Assembly: GCA_004193555.1 (NCBI GenBank)
Contig: RPGP01000001.1
Location: 1,184,102-1,248,101, forward strand
DNA from: Desulfobacteraceae bacterium Eth-SRB1
GTDB lineage: Bacteria > Desulfobacterota > Desulfobacteria > Desulfobacterales > ETH-SRB1
Length of the DNA: 64,000 bases
Direction: 5' to 3'
Positions within the stretch are counted from its first letter, which is position 1; each line of letters opens with the position of its first letter. The notes beneath the pieces are model-generated. The model had not been told where the DNA came from, made no database searches, and worked only from the letters and a program-made list of their open reading frames with translations. This document shows, in pieces, positions 35,986-44,340 of the stretch. The translations under genes were made by a program, and so were the position numbers.

Positions 35986-36064
35986 GTTCACGGAACGTTA
36001 AAGCTTGAAATTGGAAATTTGGGAGGGATGACCCAATTTCTATTTTCAACGTTCCGTGAACGGC
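35986..36064. repeat. GTTCACGGAACGTT hairpin
   Basis: GTTCACGGAACGTT and AACGTTCCGTGAAC form a perfect 14-bp stem around a 51-base interior that itself contains AAATTGG.../CCCAATTT. There is no T-run, so it is better seen as a repeat. A CATTTTTCAAAGGTCTCAAA motif follows at 36068, related to the 42592-42735 element. Confidence 0.7.
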
Positions 36065-36138
36065 TACCATTTTTCAAAGGTCTCAAAATTTTTGTATCCG
36101 GACATATTGCCGATGATTATGATTATTTTTACGTTGAC

Positions 36139-36166
36139 TTGACATTAATTTTATGATAGATAAATT
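36139..36166 (+). promoter_or_regulatory. possible promoter of the F0 ATPase genes
   Basis: TTGACA (36139) and TAAATT (36161) are 16 bases apart, 54 bases upstream of the first atp gene. The -35 is perfect and the -10 weak. Confidence 0.4.
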
Positions 36167-36219
36167 TTTCTAAGATAGATTGAACATATGAGTTTATATG
36201 GTTCAAGGTGTTCTTTTCC

Positions 36220-36438
36220 ATGGAAAATGAAACTAAATCTTCTATTAAGGAGTTAGCATATTACAGCAGCATTGGCCTATCGGTAGCTCTTTCCATTTTT
36301 ATCGGGCTTGCTGTCGGGGTATATCTTGACAGGCGGTATGATACAACCCCATGGTTAACATTAATTTTTCTTGGGTTGGGAATCGCTGCGGGATATAGAA
36401 ATATTGGGCTTGCAATAAAAAAATCCAGGAAATATTAG
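36220..36438 (+). CDS. atpZ: AtpZ/AtpI-like F0F1-ATPase assembly protein
   Basis: From ATG 36220 the 72-residue product has two helices: YSSIGLSVALSIFIGLAVGVY, then a short DRRYDTTPW turn, then LTLIFLGLGIAAGYRNIGLAI. The Y/D-R turn is characteristic of AtpZ, proposed to help Mg2+/Ca2+ supply or c-ring assembly. It is the first of four F0 genes and lies 4 bases before atpI. The frame is open 12 bases further upstream to GTG. Confidence 0.85.
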   Translation: MENETKSSIKELAYYSSIGLSVALSIFIGLAVGVYLDRRYDTTPWLTLIFLGLGIAAGYRNIGLAIKKSRKY

Positions 36439-36442
36439 TATC

Positions 36443-36829
36443 GTGAATGTTCAACAGCGCATTTTTAAGTTTGTTATCCGGACAAACTGGATTCTCTTTT
36501 TCATTGCGAGCGTTGTTGGCCTTATTAATACGCCGCCTGATTTTGCAAGGGGAATTATTTTCGGAGGTCTGATCGTTACAATTAATTTTCATCTGTTATA
36601 TCGGACACTGAAAAAAGCTTTTACACCTCCCCATCTTTCTCTTTGCAGAACTATTTTAGCTAAATATTATGTTCGTTTTTCTGCAAGCGCTTTTATTATA
36701 TTTGTCTTGATATCAAGGCATTATGTAGATCCTGGTGGACTTATTGTCGGTCTTTCGATTGTGGTTGCCAGCATAATCCTTGCAACTATATGTGAATTTA
36801 AAAAACTTATTTTCAAGGAGGCAGCATAA
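36443..36829 (+). CDS. atpI: ATP synthase subunit I
   Basis: A 128-residue membrane protein with four hydrophobic segments: TNWILFFIASVVGLI, FARGIIFGGLIVTINFHLL, FSASAFIIFVLISRHY and LIVGLSIVVASIILATI. The GGLIVTINFHLLYR segment matches the AtpI family, which assists c-ring assembly. Start is GTG 36443. It ends one base before subunit a. Confidence 0.8.
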   Translation: MNVQQRIFKFVIRTNWILFFIASVVGLINTPPDFARGIIFGGLIVTINFHLLYRTLKKAFTPPHLSLCRTILAKYYVRFSASAFIIFVLISRHYVDPGGLIVGLSIVVASIILATICEFKKLIFKEAA

Positions 36830-36830
36830 A

Positions 36831-37520
36831 GTGGAACATCCATATCTCTTTTTTGTCAAGTTTTTTGAGTTAATTGGTCTGGGACATTTTGCACATGCAT
36901 ATGTTCATGTTATTTATTCGTGGGTGGTCATGATCCTGCTTATAACTCTTGGAGCCATTGCAGCCAAAAGCGTAAAGATGATTCCCTCAAAAGGACAAAA
37001 CGTATTTGAAATCATCATTTCAGGAATGGAAGAGTTTATGATCGATATAACAGGAGAAGAGGGCCGATGGCTCTTTCCGATAGTCGCCACCGTATTTATA
37101 TATATTTCAACATGTAATCTTATAGGTCTTGTACCCGGTTTCTTCCCCCCAACCGCCAGCCTGAACACAACTGCTTCGTGCGCATTAACTGTAGTTATTT
37201 TTACGCATATTATCGGTCTTAAATATCATGGCATAAAATATATTAAACACTTTTTAGGACCTGTGTGGTGGATGATTCCAATTATATTCCCGATTGAAGT
37301 TATCGGCCATGTGGCGCGTATCCTGTCACTCTCTTTCCGGCTTTTCGGCAATATGATGGGGCATGAGCTGGTGCTGGGCATTCTTTTTGCGCTGGCAGGC
37401 CTTTTCTTTGCTCCGCTGCCGATTATGGGGCTTGGTATTTTTGTCGCACTGGTTCAGGCATTTGTTTTCTTTTTGCTTTCGATAATGTACTTTACCGGCG
37501 CATTGGAACATGCTCATTAA
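36831..37520 (+). CDS. atpB: ATP synthase F0 subunit a
   Basis: GTG 36831 with AAGGAGG 12 bases upstream encodes 229 residues. Subunit a provides the half-channels beside the c-ring. The essential arginine lies in SLSFRLFGNMMGHELVLGIL, and conserved polar residues in the last helix appear as LVQAFVFFLLSIMYFTGALE. The first helix has HVIYSWVVMILLITLGAIAA. The frame stays open upstream through atpI, but the GTG after the atpI stop is the sensible start. Genes for F1 and the b subunits are not here, as in many Deltaproteobacteria with split atp operons. Confidence 0.92.
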   Translation: MEHPYLFFVKFFELIGLGHFAHAYVHVIYSWVVMILLITLGAIAAKSVKMIPSKGQNVFEIIISGMEEFMIDITGEEGRWLFPIVATVFIYISTCNLIGLVPGFFPPTASLNTTASCALTVVIFTHIIGLKYHGIKYIKHFLGPVWWMIPIIFPIEVIGHVARILSLSFRLFGNMMGHELVLGILFALAGLFFAPLPIMGLGIFVALVQAFVFFLLSIMYFTGALEHAH

Positions 37521-37616
37521 GCTATAACGAACTTTAATAATTAGAATAACGTTTGCTTTTACTTTTATGGGAAAATGGAAGAAGCAAATATAATCTATAA
37601 CAGGAGGTAAAATCTT

Positions 37617-37904
37617 ATGGAAGCAGGTGCATTACAATTTTTTATTGCCAGCGTAACTGCTGCTGGTTTCGGTATTGCGTTAGCAGCTGTTGGTTGCGGT
37701 CTTGGACAGGGTATGGGTTTGAAAGCGGCTGTTGAAGGTATCGCAAGAAATCCCGAGTCATCAGGCAAGGTAACGGTTACCATGCTGATCGGTCTTGCCA
37801 TGATTGAGTCACTGTGTATTTATGCACTGGTGGTCTCGCTGATCCTTATTTACGCCCATCCACAGGCAGGAGCAATTGCAGCGCTGTTTGGAGCCGGCCA
37901 CTAA
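37617..37904 (+). CDS. atpE: ATP synthase F0 subunit c
   Basis: A 95-residue two-helix hairpin. The polar loop is ARNPE and the ion-binding carboxylate is Glu64 in [20 protein letters not shown]. Gln31 ([10 protein letters not shown]), Glu64, Ser65 and Tyr69 occupy the positions that bind Na+ in Ilyobacter-type rings; the Thr of that motif is Leu66 here, so coupling ion is uncertain. An excellent RBS (CAGGAGG) precedes ATG 37617. A terminator at 37925-37974 closes the operon against the convergent uvrA. Confidence 0.93.
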   Translation: MEAGALQFFIASVTAAGFGIALAAVGCGLGQGMGLKAAVEGIARNPESSGKVTVTMLIGLAMIESLCIYALVVSLILIYAHPQAGAIAALFGAGH

Positions 37905-37924
37905 AAACAAAAATTTAATAGTAA

Positions 37925-37974
37925 ACAAAACAGGGTTGTTGCCTTTAAAAAGCAGTAACCCTGTTTTGTTTTTA
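37925..37974. terminator. bidirectional terminator between atpE and uvrA
   Basis: AAAACAGGGTT and AACCCTGTTTT form an 11-bp stem. TTTGTTTTT follows on the plus strand and A-rich sequence precedes it, so it can end transcription from both sides. Confidence 0.8.
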
Positions 37975-37975
37975 T

Positions 37976-40795
37976 CTATTTGCGCAAAACCTTTTTTAAA
38001 AACTGTCCTGTATAGGATCCCTCAATATCTGCAATCTTTTCAGGTGTGCCGCATCCTATAATATACCCGCCCTCATCCCCCCCTTCAGGACCCAGATCGA
38101 TGATATGGTCGGCGGTTTTTATTACATCCATGTTATGCTCTATCACGATCACGGTATTCCCGGATTCAACAAGCCTGCTTAACACAGTTAGAAGCTTTTT
38201 TATGTCATCAACATGAAGCCCTGTGGTTGGTTCATCAAGAATATAAACGGTTTTTCCTGTGCCTCTTTTGCCAAGCTCCCGTGACAGCTTGACACGTTGT
38301 GCCTCGCCGCCGGACAGAGTCGTTGCCGGCTGGCCTATGCGGATATATCCGATACCTACTTCAACAAGGGTTAAGAGCTTTGATTTGATGTTTGTTATCT
38401 TATCAAAAAAGATCAGGCACTGATTAACTGTCATATCAAGAACATCAGCAATATTTTTCCCCTTATATCTGACTTCAAGGGTTTCGCGGTTGTACCTTTT
38501 GCCACGGCAGACATCGCAGGTCACATACAGGTCGGGCAAAAAGTGCATTTCAATTTTTATAATTCCATCACCGCCGCAGGCTTCACACCTCCCTCCCTTG
38601 ACGTTAAAACTAAAACGGCCTGGCTTGTATCCTCTCATACGGGCTTCGGCTGTTTTTGAAAAGAGATCCCTTATATAGGTAAAAACGCCTGTATATGTTC
38701 CAGGATTGGATCGTGGAGTTCTGCCTATGGGAGACTGATCAATATTGACTACCTTGTCAATATACTCGAGGCCAAGAATATCTGAGTGTTTGCCTGCCGG
38801 TATCCTGGCATGATATATATTCTGGGAAAGAGCTCTGTACAGTGTTTCCAGAACGAGCGTTGATTTGCCTGAGCCTGACACACCGGTTACGCATATAAAG
38901 CAGCCAAGGGGAAATTCAACATCGATATTTTTGAGATTGTTTTCAGCCGCGCCTTTAATGATAAGTTTTTCCCTTTGAACGGATCGACGTTTGGATGGAA
39001 TTTCAATGCGCTTTCGTCCTGACAGATACCGGCCTGTTAATGAATTATTATCTTTTTGAAGCTTTTTGGGGCTTCCTGAAAAGACAACCTGTCCACCGTT
39101 AACGCCGGCGCCAGGACCCATGTCAATAACATAATCTGCAGCGAGTATGGTTTGTGCGTCGTGTTCGACAACAAGCACGGTATTGCCAAGATCGCGCATC
39201 TGTAAAAGTGTGGTCAGCAGACGTTGATTGTCTCTCTGGTGCAAACCTATGCTCGGTTCATCAAGAACATATAGAACGCCTGTTAATTTCGACCCAATCT
39301 GTGTTGCAAGCCGTATCCTCTGGCTTTCTCCGCCGGAGAGTGTGAAAGCCGATCTGTCAAGCGTCAGGTAAGAAAGCCCCACATTTTCGAGAAAACCCAG
39401 CCGTTCTATTATTTCTTTAAGAATCCTTCCGGCAATAATTTCTTTTTTGCCTTCTAATTGCAACCCTCTGAAAAAAGCATTGGCTTTTGTCACTGAAAGC
39501 GCAGCAACTTCGAATATCGCAAGTCCCCCCACTTTAACGGATCTGCTTTCTTTATTTAGTTTTGCCCCATGGCATTCCGGGCAGGGGCGAAAATTCATAT
39601 AACGCCTGATTTCTTCCCTGGCCTGGTATGAATCTGTTTCCATATAACGTCGTTTTAATTTTGGTATGATTCCTTCAAAGGTTTTTCTATAAGTAATGCG
39701 ACGATTACTTCGTTCAAAGTAGAAAGTAATCTGTTCATTCCCTGAACCATATAGCAGAGCATTTTTAAATCGATCCGGCAGATCCTTATATGGTGTATAT
39801 ATATCAACATGATAATGCATCGTAAGCGCATCCAGAAATTCAGCGAAATGTACGGTATTCCTGTTTGCCCATAAAGCAATTGCTCCCTCCCTTAAAGAAA
39901 GTTTCTGGTTTGGAACAATAAGATGCGGATCAAATTCAGTGGCTGAACCAAGACCTCCACACTTTGGACATGCCCCATTGGGAGAATTAAATGAAAAGTT
40001 AGCGGGTGTAAATTCAGGATAACTTATACCGCAGTTGACACATGCGGCTTTTTCGCTGAAAAGGACAGGCTCCTGGCCTGGAATGTCCACATTAACAAGT
40101 CCGTCTGACAGGGACATAGCCAGTTCCAGAGAATCAGCAACCCGGTTTTTAATATTATTTTTTACTACAAGGCGATCAACTATCACATCTATGCTATGCT
40201 TCTTATTCTTATCCAGCCCTCCTGCTTCTTCGATTTCCAAAGTTTTTCCATCAACACGAACCCTGGCAAAGCCTTCCTTCTTCAGCCGCTTAAAAAGACT
40301 GTTGTGTGTGCCTTTCTGACCGGAAACTATTGGCGATAAAATGATTATCCGTGTTCCCAGGGCAAAGGACATTATCCTGTCAATAATTTGATCCAGTGTT
40401 TGAGAGGTGATGGGCTGTCCACATTTATAACAGTGTGGAGTGCCGATTCTGGCAAAAAGGAGCCGGAGATAATCATATATTTCTGTTACTGTACCCACAG
40501 TTGAACGGGGATTGTGGCTGGCGGTTTTCTGTTCAATTGCAATGGCAGGCGACAGGCCTTCTATCAAATCAACATCCGGCTTTTCAAGACGCTCTAAGAA
40601 CTGACGCGCATAGGCTGAAAGCGATTCAACATATCTGCGCTGCCCTTCGGCGTAGAGAGTGTCAAAAGCAAGCGTTGATTTGCCTGATCCGGACAGGCCT
40701 GTAACAATCACAAGTTTATTTCGAGGCAAGTCAACATCGATATTTTTTAAATTATGCTGTCTCGCTCCACGTATAATGATCTTTTCAGATTGCAT
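37976..40795 (-). CDS. uvrA: excinuclease ABC subunit A
   Basis: About 939 residues from [20 protein letters not shown]; the frame starts five codons earlier at 40810. UvrA recognises damage with UvrB in nucleotide excision repair. It has two ABC cassettes: Walker [21 protein letters not shown] and [16 protein letters not shown]. Two ABC signatures are present ([14 protein letters not shown] and [14 protein letters not shown]). Zinc-finger cysteines appear as CYKCGQ, CVNCG...CPKCGG, CPECHGA and CEACGG...CDVCRG. Length and motifs are normal. pdxA lies upstream in the same direction, about 190 bases away with a hairpin repeat between; I saw no clear LexA box. Confidence 0.96.
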   Translation of the reverse strand: MQSEKIIIRGARQHNLKNIDVDLPRNKLVIVTGLSGSGKSTLAFDTLYAEGQRRYVESLSAYARQFLERLEKPDVDLIEGLSPAIAIEQKTASHNPRSTVGTVTEIYDYLRLLFARIGTPHCYKCGQPITSQTLDQIIDRIMSFALGTRIIILSPIVSGQKGTHNSLFKRLKKEGFARVRVDGKTLEIEEAGGLDKNKKHSIDVIVDRLVVKNNIKNRVADSLELAMSLSDGLVNVDIPGQEPVLFSEKAACVNCGISYPEFTPANFSFNSPNGACPKCGGLGSATEFDPHLIVPNQKLSLREGAIALWANRNTVHFAEFLDALTMHYHVDIYTPYKDLPDRFKNALLYGSGNEQITFYFERSNRRITYRKTFEGIIPKLKRRYMETDSYQAREEIRRYMNFRPCPECHGAKLNKESRSVKVGGLAIFEVAALSVTKANAFFRGLQLEGKKEIIAGRILKEIIERLGFLENVGLSYLTLDRSAFTLSGGESQRIRLATQIGSKLTGVLYVLDEPSIGLHQRDNQRLLTTLLQMRDLGNTVLVVEHDAQTILAADYVIDMGPGAGVNGGQVVFSGSPKKLQKDNNSLTGRYLSGRKRIEIPSKRRSVQREKLIIKGAAENNLKNIDVEFPLGCFICVTGVSGSGKSTLVLETLYRALSQNIYHARIPAGKHSDILGLEYIDKVVNIDQSPIGRTPRSNPGTYTGVFTYIRDLFSKTAEARMRGYKPGRFSFNVKGGRCEACGGDGIIKIEMHFLPDLYVTCDVCRGKRYNRETLEVRYKGKNIADVLDMTVNQCLIFFDKITNIKSKLLTLVEVGIGYIRIGQPATTLSGGEAQRVKLSRELGKRGTGKTVYILDEPTTGLHVDDIKKLLTVLSRLVESGNTVIVIEHNMDVIKTADHIIDLGPEGGDEGGYIIGCGTPEKIADIEGSYTGQFLKKVLRK

Positions 40796-40880
40796 ATAAA
40801 ACTCCGGCATCCTTCAAAATAGCTCAAAAGTAGTTGACACTTTTTAAAACTTCTACGATTACACAAAAATAAGCGCCTTG

Positions 40881-41004
40881 TGGACTAAAGTGTCTAAAGT
40901 TAAGGAATGCTCCTTCGGCGCCGCCAACTCCATGTGAATTAATGGAGCGAAGCGACTCCTTAACTTTAGGCACTTTAACATACTTTAGCTCACTTTAGGC
41001 ACTT
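40881..41004. repeat. GTGCCTAAAGT hairpin repeat, pdxA copy
   Basis: Read on the minus strand it starts GTGCCTAAAGTGAGCTAAAG, identical to the pilS copy. A central palindrome (GGAGTCGCTTCGCTCC...) follows and the unit ends in inverted CTTTAG motifs. It contains no gene, unlike the pilS-pilR locus. It encodes VPKVS and the stop of pdxA. Confidence 0.85.
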
Positions 41005-42010
41005 CATATTCAGCCTGTATAGCCTGCTTTGCGGCCATATTTATCGCAGCCGCAAGGCTGCCGGGATCTGCCTTGCCTGTTCCGGCAATATCGTAAGCTG
41101 TTCCATGATCAACAGAGGTTCTTATTATCGGAAGACCAAGTGTCGTATTAACCCCATCGCTAAAATGAAGCATCTTAAATGGAATCAGTCCCTGATCATG
41201 ATACATGCATACAACAGCATCGTATTTCCCTTTTGCGGCATAATAAAACAGCGTATCAGGAGGGAAAGGGCCAGAGACGTTGAACCCTTCTTTTCCTGCA
41301 AGATGAATTGCAGGAGCAATAATATTTTTCTCTTCATCTCCGAACATGCCCTCTTCTCCTGCGTGTGGATTCAGGCCTGCAACCGCTATACGAGGTTCTT
41401 TAACTCCAAAACGTTCATATAGCGCATTCCAGGTGATTCGTATTATTTGAAGTATTTTTTCCGTTGAAAGAAAGGCGGCGACCTCACGTAAGGGCATGTG
41501 GATTGTTACAAGAACAACACGGAGTTTGTTTCCCGCAAGCATCATAGCGTATTTTTCGGTTTTCGTATGTTCAGCCAACAGCTCGGTATGTCCATTGTAA
41601 CTAAACCCTGCCATCTTCATGGCCATCTTATTTATCGGACAGGTAACAATTGCGGCTATACTCCCGCGGGTTGCCATGTCAATTGCCGCTGTTATATAGC
41701 CTATCATCGCTTTTCCGGTTTGCACCGTTGGTTTGCCCCAGAATGTTTTGATGGAATCAAGTTTTGAAAGCGATATAACATCAATGCCGCCGCATTTATA
41801 AACCCCATGATCAGGGGTTTGTATAGTATTGATTGTCAGATGGTTTTCAACACCTTGCATCGCTGCTTTCAGTCTCTGCGCATCTCCAATTACAAGCGGT
41901 CTGCATACATTGAATATTGAAGCTTCCCGCAAAGCTAAAAGGATAATCTCCGGGCCGATGCCAACCGGATCTCCCATTGTAATTCCTATAACAGGCCGAA
42001 CATTTTTCAT
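40985..42010 (-). CDS. pdxA: 4-hydroxythreonine-4-phosphate dehydrogenase
   Basis: A 341-residue PdxA, which oxidises 4-phosphohydroxythreonine in DXP-dependent pyridoxal phosphate synthesis. Motifs are IGITMGDPVGIGPEIILLAL, VTCPINKMAMKMAGFSYNGH, ALNPHAGE-type AGLNPHAGEEGMFGDEEKN, and CMYHDQGLIPFKMLHF followed by TLGLPIIRTSVDHGTAYDIA. Metal-binding histidines are in NGHTE, NPHAG and DHGTA. The last five residues VPKVS are encoded by the repeat at 40881-41004, so the native end was probably about ...QAIQAEY. The pdxA-uvrA order is common in Deltaproteobacteria. Confidence 0.95.
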   Translation of the reverse strand: MKNVRPVIGITMGDPVGIGPEIILLALREASIFNVCRPLVIGDAQRLKAAMQGVENHLTINTIQTPDHGVYKCGGIDVISLSKLDSIKTFWGKPTVQTGKAMIGYITAAIDMATRGSIAAIVTCPINKMAMKMAGFSYNGHTELLAEHTKTEKYAMMLAGNKLRVVLVTIHMPLREVAAFLSTEKILQIIRITWNALYERFGVKEPRIAVAGLNPHAGEEGMFGDEEKNIIAPAIHLAGKEGFNVSGPFPPDTLFYYAAKGKYDAVVCMYHDQGLIPFKMLHFSDGVNTTLGLPIIRTSVDHGTAYDIAGTGKADPGSLAAAINMAAKQAIQAEYEVPKVS

Positions 42011-42021
42011 AAGCTCTCACT

Positions 42022-42058
42022 GGGTTCAGGGTTTTCTGACTTCTGACCTCTGATTTCT
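42022..42058. repeat. TTCTGACTTCTGACCTCTG repeat upstream of pdxA
   Basis: Inverted relative of the repeat translated inside pyrC (17758-17799) and of 56871-56920. It begins 12 bases before the pdxA start codon, in its leader. Confidence 0.7.
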
Positions 42059-42591
42059 AAATATTTGTATATTACCGTCCACAATATTTTTTTTCAAGCA
42101 AATCATCCCCACATTAAAAGGCGAGGTATTCATGTTATAATTTTCATAAATTCCAATGAATAAGATAAACCGCTATTTGTTTTTTGTTGTTTGTTAGTTT
42201 GATAAAATATGACGAGTTCATTTTTATTCGAAAATAAAAGATAATCGAAGAAAAATTGAGTTTTTGGATAAATTTCTGTTTTGGTATTTTTGACAATAAA
42301 GATGGATATGCATAAAATACTTAATAAAAATGCCACTTCAAAAAAGGTTGTATTTAGAAGCAGTTGTCTTTTGGCGCTAATATATATTAATATGTTCAGA
42401 TAGATATAAATTGTTAATAAGTGCTGTATAAAAAAATACAAAATCTCATTTATCGGGTTTGACAGGCAGCGGCTTATTTCTTAAAAAATGCGGAAAGTTT
42501 TATTCAGGGCATAAACTTATATATAACCTGCAATAATTCTTCAAACCCTTTATTTTTTCGTTTTACCAGTTTTATTCCTTTTTTTTCAGTA
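42059..42591. other. AT-rich region without a convincing gene
   Basis: A minus-strand frame (42130-42441) could encode 103 residues with two hydrophobic stretches. The composition is what AT-rich DNA gives by chance, there is no RBS of note, and no family is recognised. I leave it uncalled. Confidence 0.4.
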
Positions 42592-42735
42592 TGAGACCTT
42601 TGAAAAATGTTCAATTTTGTTTGAGTACAAGGAAGGCGAAAATTTCAACCGGAGGAATATATTGAATATTTCGAGGATTGAAATTCGAGACTGACACAGT
42701 AATCGGGTAAAAGGGGACGTTTTGCAAAGGTCTCA
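42592..42735. repeat. 144-bp element with TGAGACCTTTG inverted ends
   Basis: The unit starts TGAGACCTTTGAAAAATG and ends ACGTTTTGCAAAGGTCTCA. Inside, GAAATTCGAGACTG and ATTTCGAGGATTGAAATTC form weaker pairs. Single ends of the same family occur at 36068-36088 (TTTTTCAAAGGTCTCAAAA), 26400-26414 and 50862-50880. MITE-like. Confidence 0.75.
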
Positions 42736-42999
42736 GTATGTTTGTCTGCGACTGCTCAGGTTATTAGCCTGAAGGCTGTAGGCCGAAGGATACTGATCAA
42801 TTCTCGCCCCAACGGCAAAAGCTGTATTTGGGGGTACTGTACTTGAATGATTAGGCTATTGTTGGGTTTTGTGAGTCTTTTCCCCAAAAGCCTTCAGCCT
42901 ATCTACCTGAATAGTTACGTTTATCTTGATTTGGCTTTTATTGCCATTTTGTGGGGAATCTTCATTTTTGTATTAATAGCACTTATAGAATAAAGCCTA
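42736..42999. other. leader of the dnaA-like gene, with dispersed motifs
   Basis: It contains AGCCTGAAGGCTGTAGGCCG and, at about 42889-42921, CCTTCAGCCTATCTACCTGA, the family also seen at 24436, 52037 and 54553. I looked for clustered DnaA boxes (TTATNCACA) and an AT-rich unwinding region and found none. Confidence 0.45.
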
Positions 43000-44340
43000 A
43001 TGAAATTTATCTGGAACAACGTAAAAAAATCGATTAAAAAACAGATCCCGGGCCACAGCTTCAGAATGTGGATTGAACCTCTGGAATTTGTAAAATTTGA
43101 TGAAGATTGTATCGTCCTTTCGTGTACAAACACTTTTTCTAAGAAAAGGATTATTGATCATTACGGTACACTAATAGAAACAGAAATAAATAATGCTTCA
43201 AGCAATGCCTGCAAATTTATTATTGAAATTAATAAAAGAAACAACGGCACAAGCTCAAAGAAGGATTGTAATCCCCAGTTGCCATTGCCGAACGAAAACA
43301 GATGGTTGCTTGGCGGACACTTTTTAAGAAGGGATTTTACCTTTGACCAGTTTGTAGTGGGCAGTAATAATGACTTTGCTTATTCAGCATCTCTGTCGCT
43401 GGCTGCAAGAAAAAAAGGCAATCAGAATTGTTTATTTTTACTATCAAAGACAGGAATGGGGAAAAGCCACCTTACTCAAGCCATAGGGCACCATATCCTG
43501 TCTGAACGGTGTTCAGACCGTGTTTATTATATTACTGCCGAAGATTTTAGCAATGAAATGGTATTTGCTTTTCGGCATGATTCCATCGATAAGTTCAAAA
43601 ACAAATACAGAACCGAATGTGACGTGTTGCTTCTCGAAGATGTTCATTATTTAAGCGGCAAAAATCGTACACAGATCGAGCTTGCATTAACCCTTGACAC
43701 TCTATTTGAAGCAAACAAAAAAATAATCTTCTCCAGTTGTTGTCCTCCATCTGATATTCCGAAGTTGAATAACGAATTAAGATCACGGCTCTCATGTAGC
43801 CTTATTTCTAATATTGATTCCCCAAATTTTAGAACAAGGGTCAGAATATTACAAAAAAAGGCAAAGCTGAACGGGTATAATGTTCCGGAAGATATTATCA
43901 GTTATTTGGCCGGAGAACTTACAGAAAATGTAAGGCAACTTGAAAGCGGCCTCTTCGGTATTACAGCCAAATCATCGCTTTTGGGAGCGTCCATTGATCT
44001 CAGGCTTGCTGAAAGCGTAGTTAAAAATATTATCCGGCAACGAAAAAATATTACTTTAGATACCATAAAGAAACTTGTATGCAGGCAATACAATATTTCA
44101 ATAAATGATATTATTTCACGTTCTCGAAAACAGAATATTGTCTGGCCACGCCAGATTGCAATGTACCTGTCACGTGTGCATACGGATGCGCCTCTTCAGA
44201 CAATCGGGAAAAGCTTTAACAGATATCATGCCACAGCCCTTTATTCAATTGGTGTGGTCGAAAAGGGATTGAGAAAAGATAGCGCTGTAAAGAAACAGGT
44301 TGAATTTCTTTGCCGGAAATTAGAATCCGGTGATTTTTAA
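43000..44340 (+). CDS. dnaA: divergent DnaA-family initiator protein
   Basis: The 446-residue product has the full DnaA order. Domain I is WNNVKKSIKKQIPGHSFRMW. The AAA+ core begins FTFDQFVVGSNNDFAYSASL and has Walker A LLSKTGMGKSHLTQAIGHHI (canonical GGVGLGKTHL). Walker B is VLLLEDVHYLSGK (canonical LIDDIQFLAGK). Domain IV is LQTIGKSFNRYHATALYSIG (canonical IGxxFGxRDHTTV). Several near-invariant residues differ, including Asp-His-Thr-Thr to Tyr-His-Ala-Thr in the DNA-contact loop. No dnaN, recF or oriC features are adjacent. It may be a second, specialised DnaA; GlcD-type oxidase starts within its stop. Confidence 0.8.
   Translation: MKFIWNNVKKSIKKQIPGHSFRMWIEPLEFVKFDEDCIVLSCTNTFSKKRIIDHYGTLIETEINNASSNACKFIIEINKRNNGTSSKKDCNPQLPLPNENRWLLGGHFLRRDFTFDQFVVGSNNDFAYSASLSLAARKKGNQNCLFLLSKTGMGKSHLTQAIGHHILSERCSDRVYYITAEDFSNEMVFAFRHDSIDKFKNKYRTECDVLLLEDVHYLSGKNRTQIELALTLDTLFEANKKIIFSSCCPPSDIPKLNNELRSRLSCSLISNIDSPNFRTRVRILQKKAKLNGYNVPEDIISYLAGELTENVRQLESGLFGITAKSSLLGASIDLRLAESVVKNIIRQRKNITLDTIKKLVCRQYNISINDIISRSRKQNIVWPRQIAMYLSRVHTDAPLQTIGKSFNRYHATALYSIGVVEKGLRKDSAVKKQVEFLCRKLESGDF

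Noticed and set aside
42130..42441. 103-codon hydrophobic minus-strand frame
   Set aside because: AT-rich DNA readily yields such Ile/Leu/Phe-rich frames; no RBS or family was recognised.
42450..43000. Possible replication origin upstream of the dnaA-like gene
   Set aside because: No cluster of TTATNCACA boxes, no dnaN/rpmH neighbours; the region is mostly dispersed repeats.
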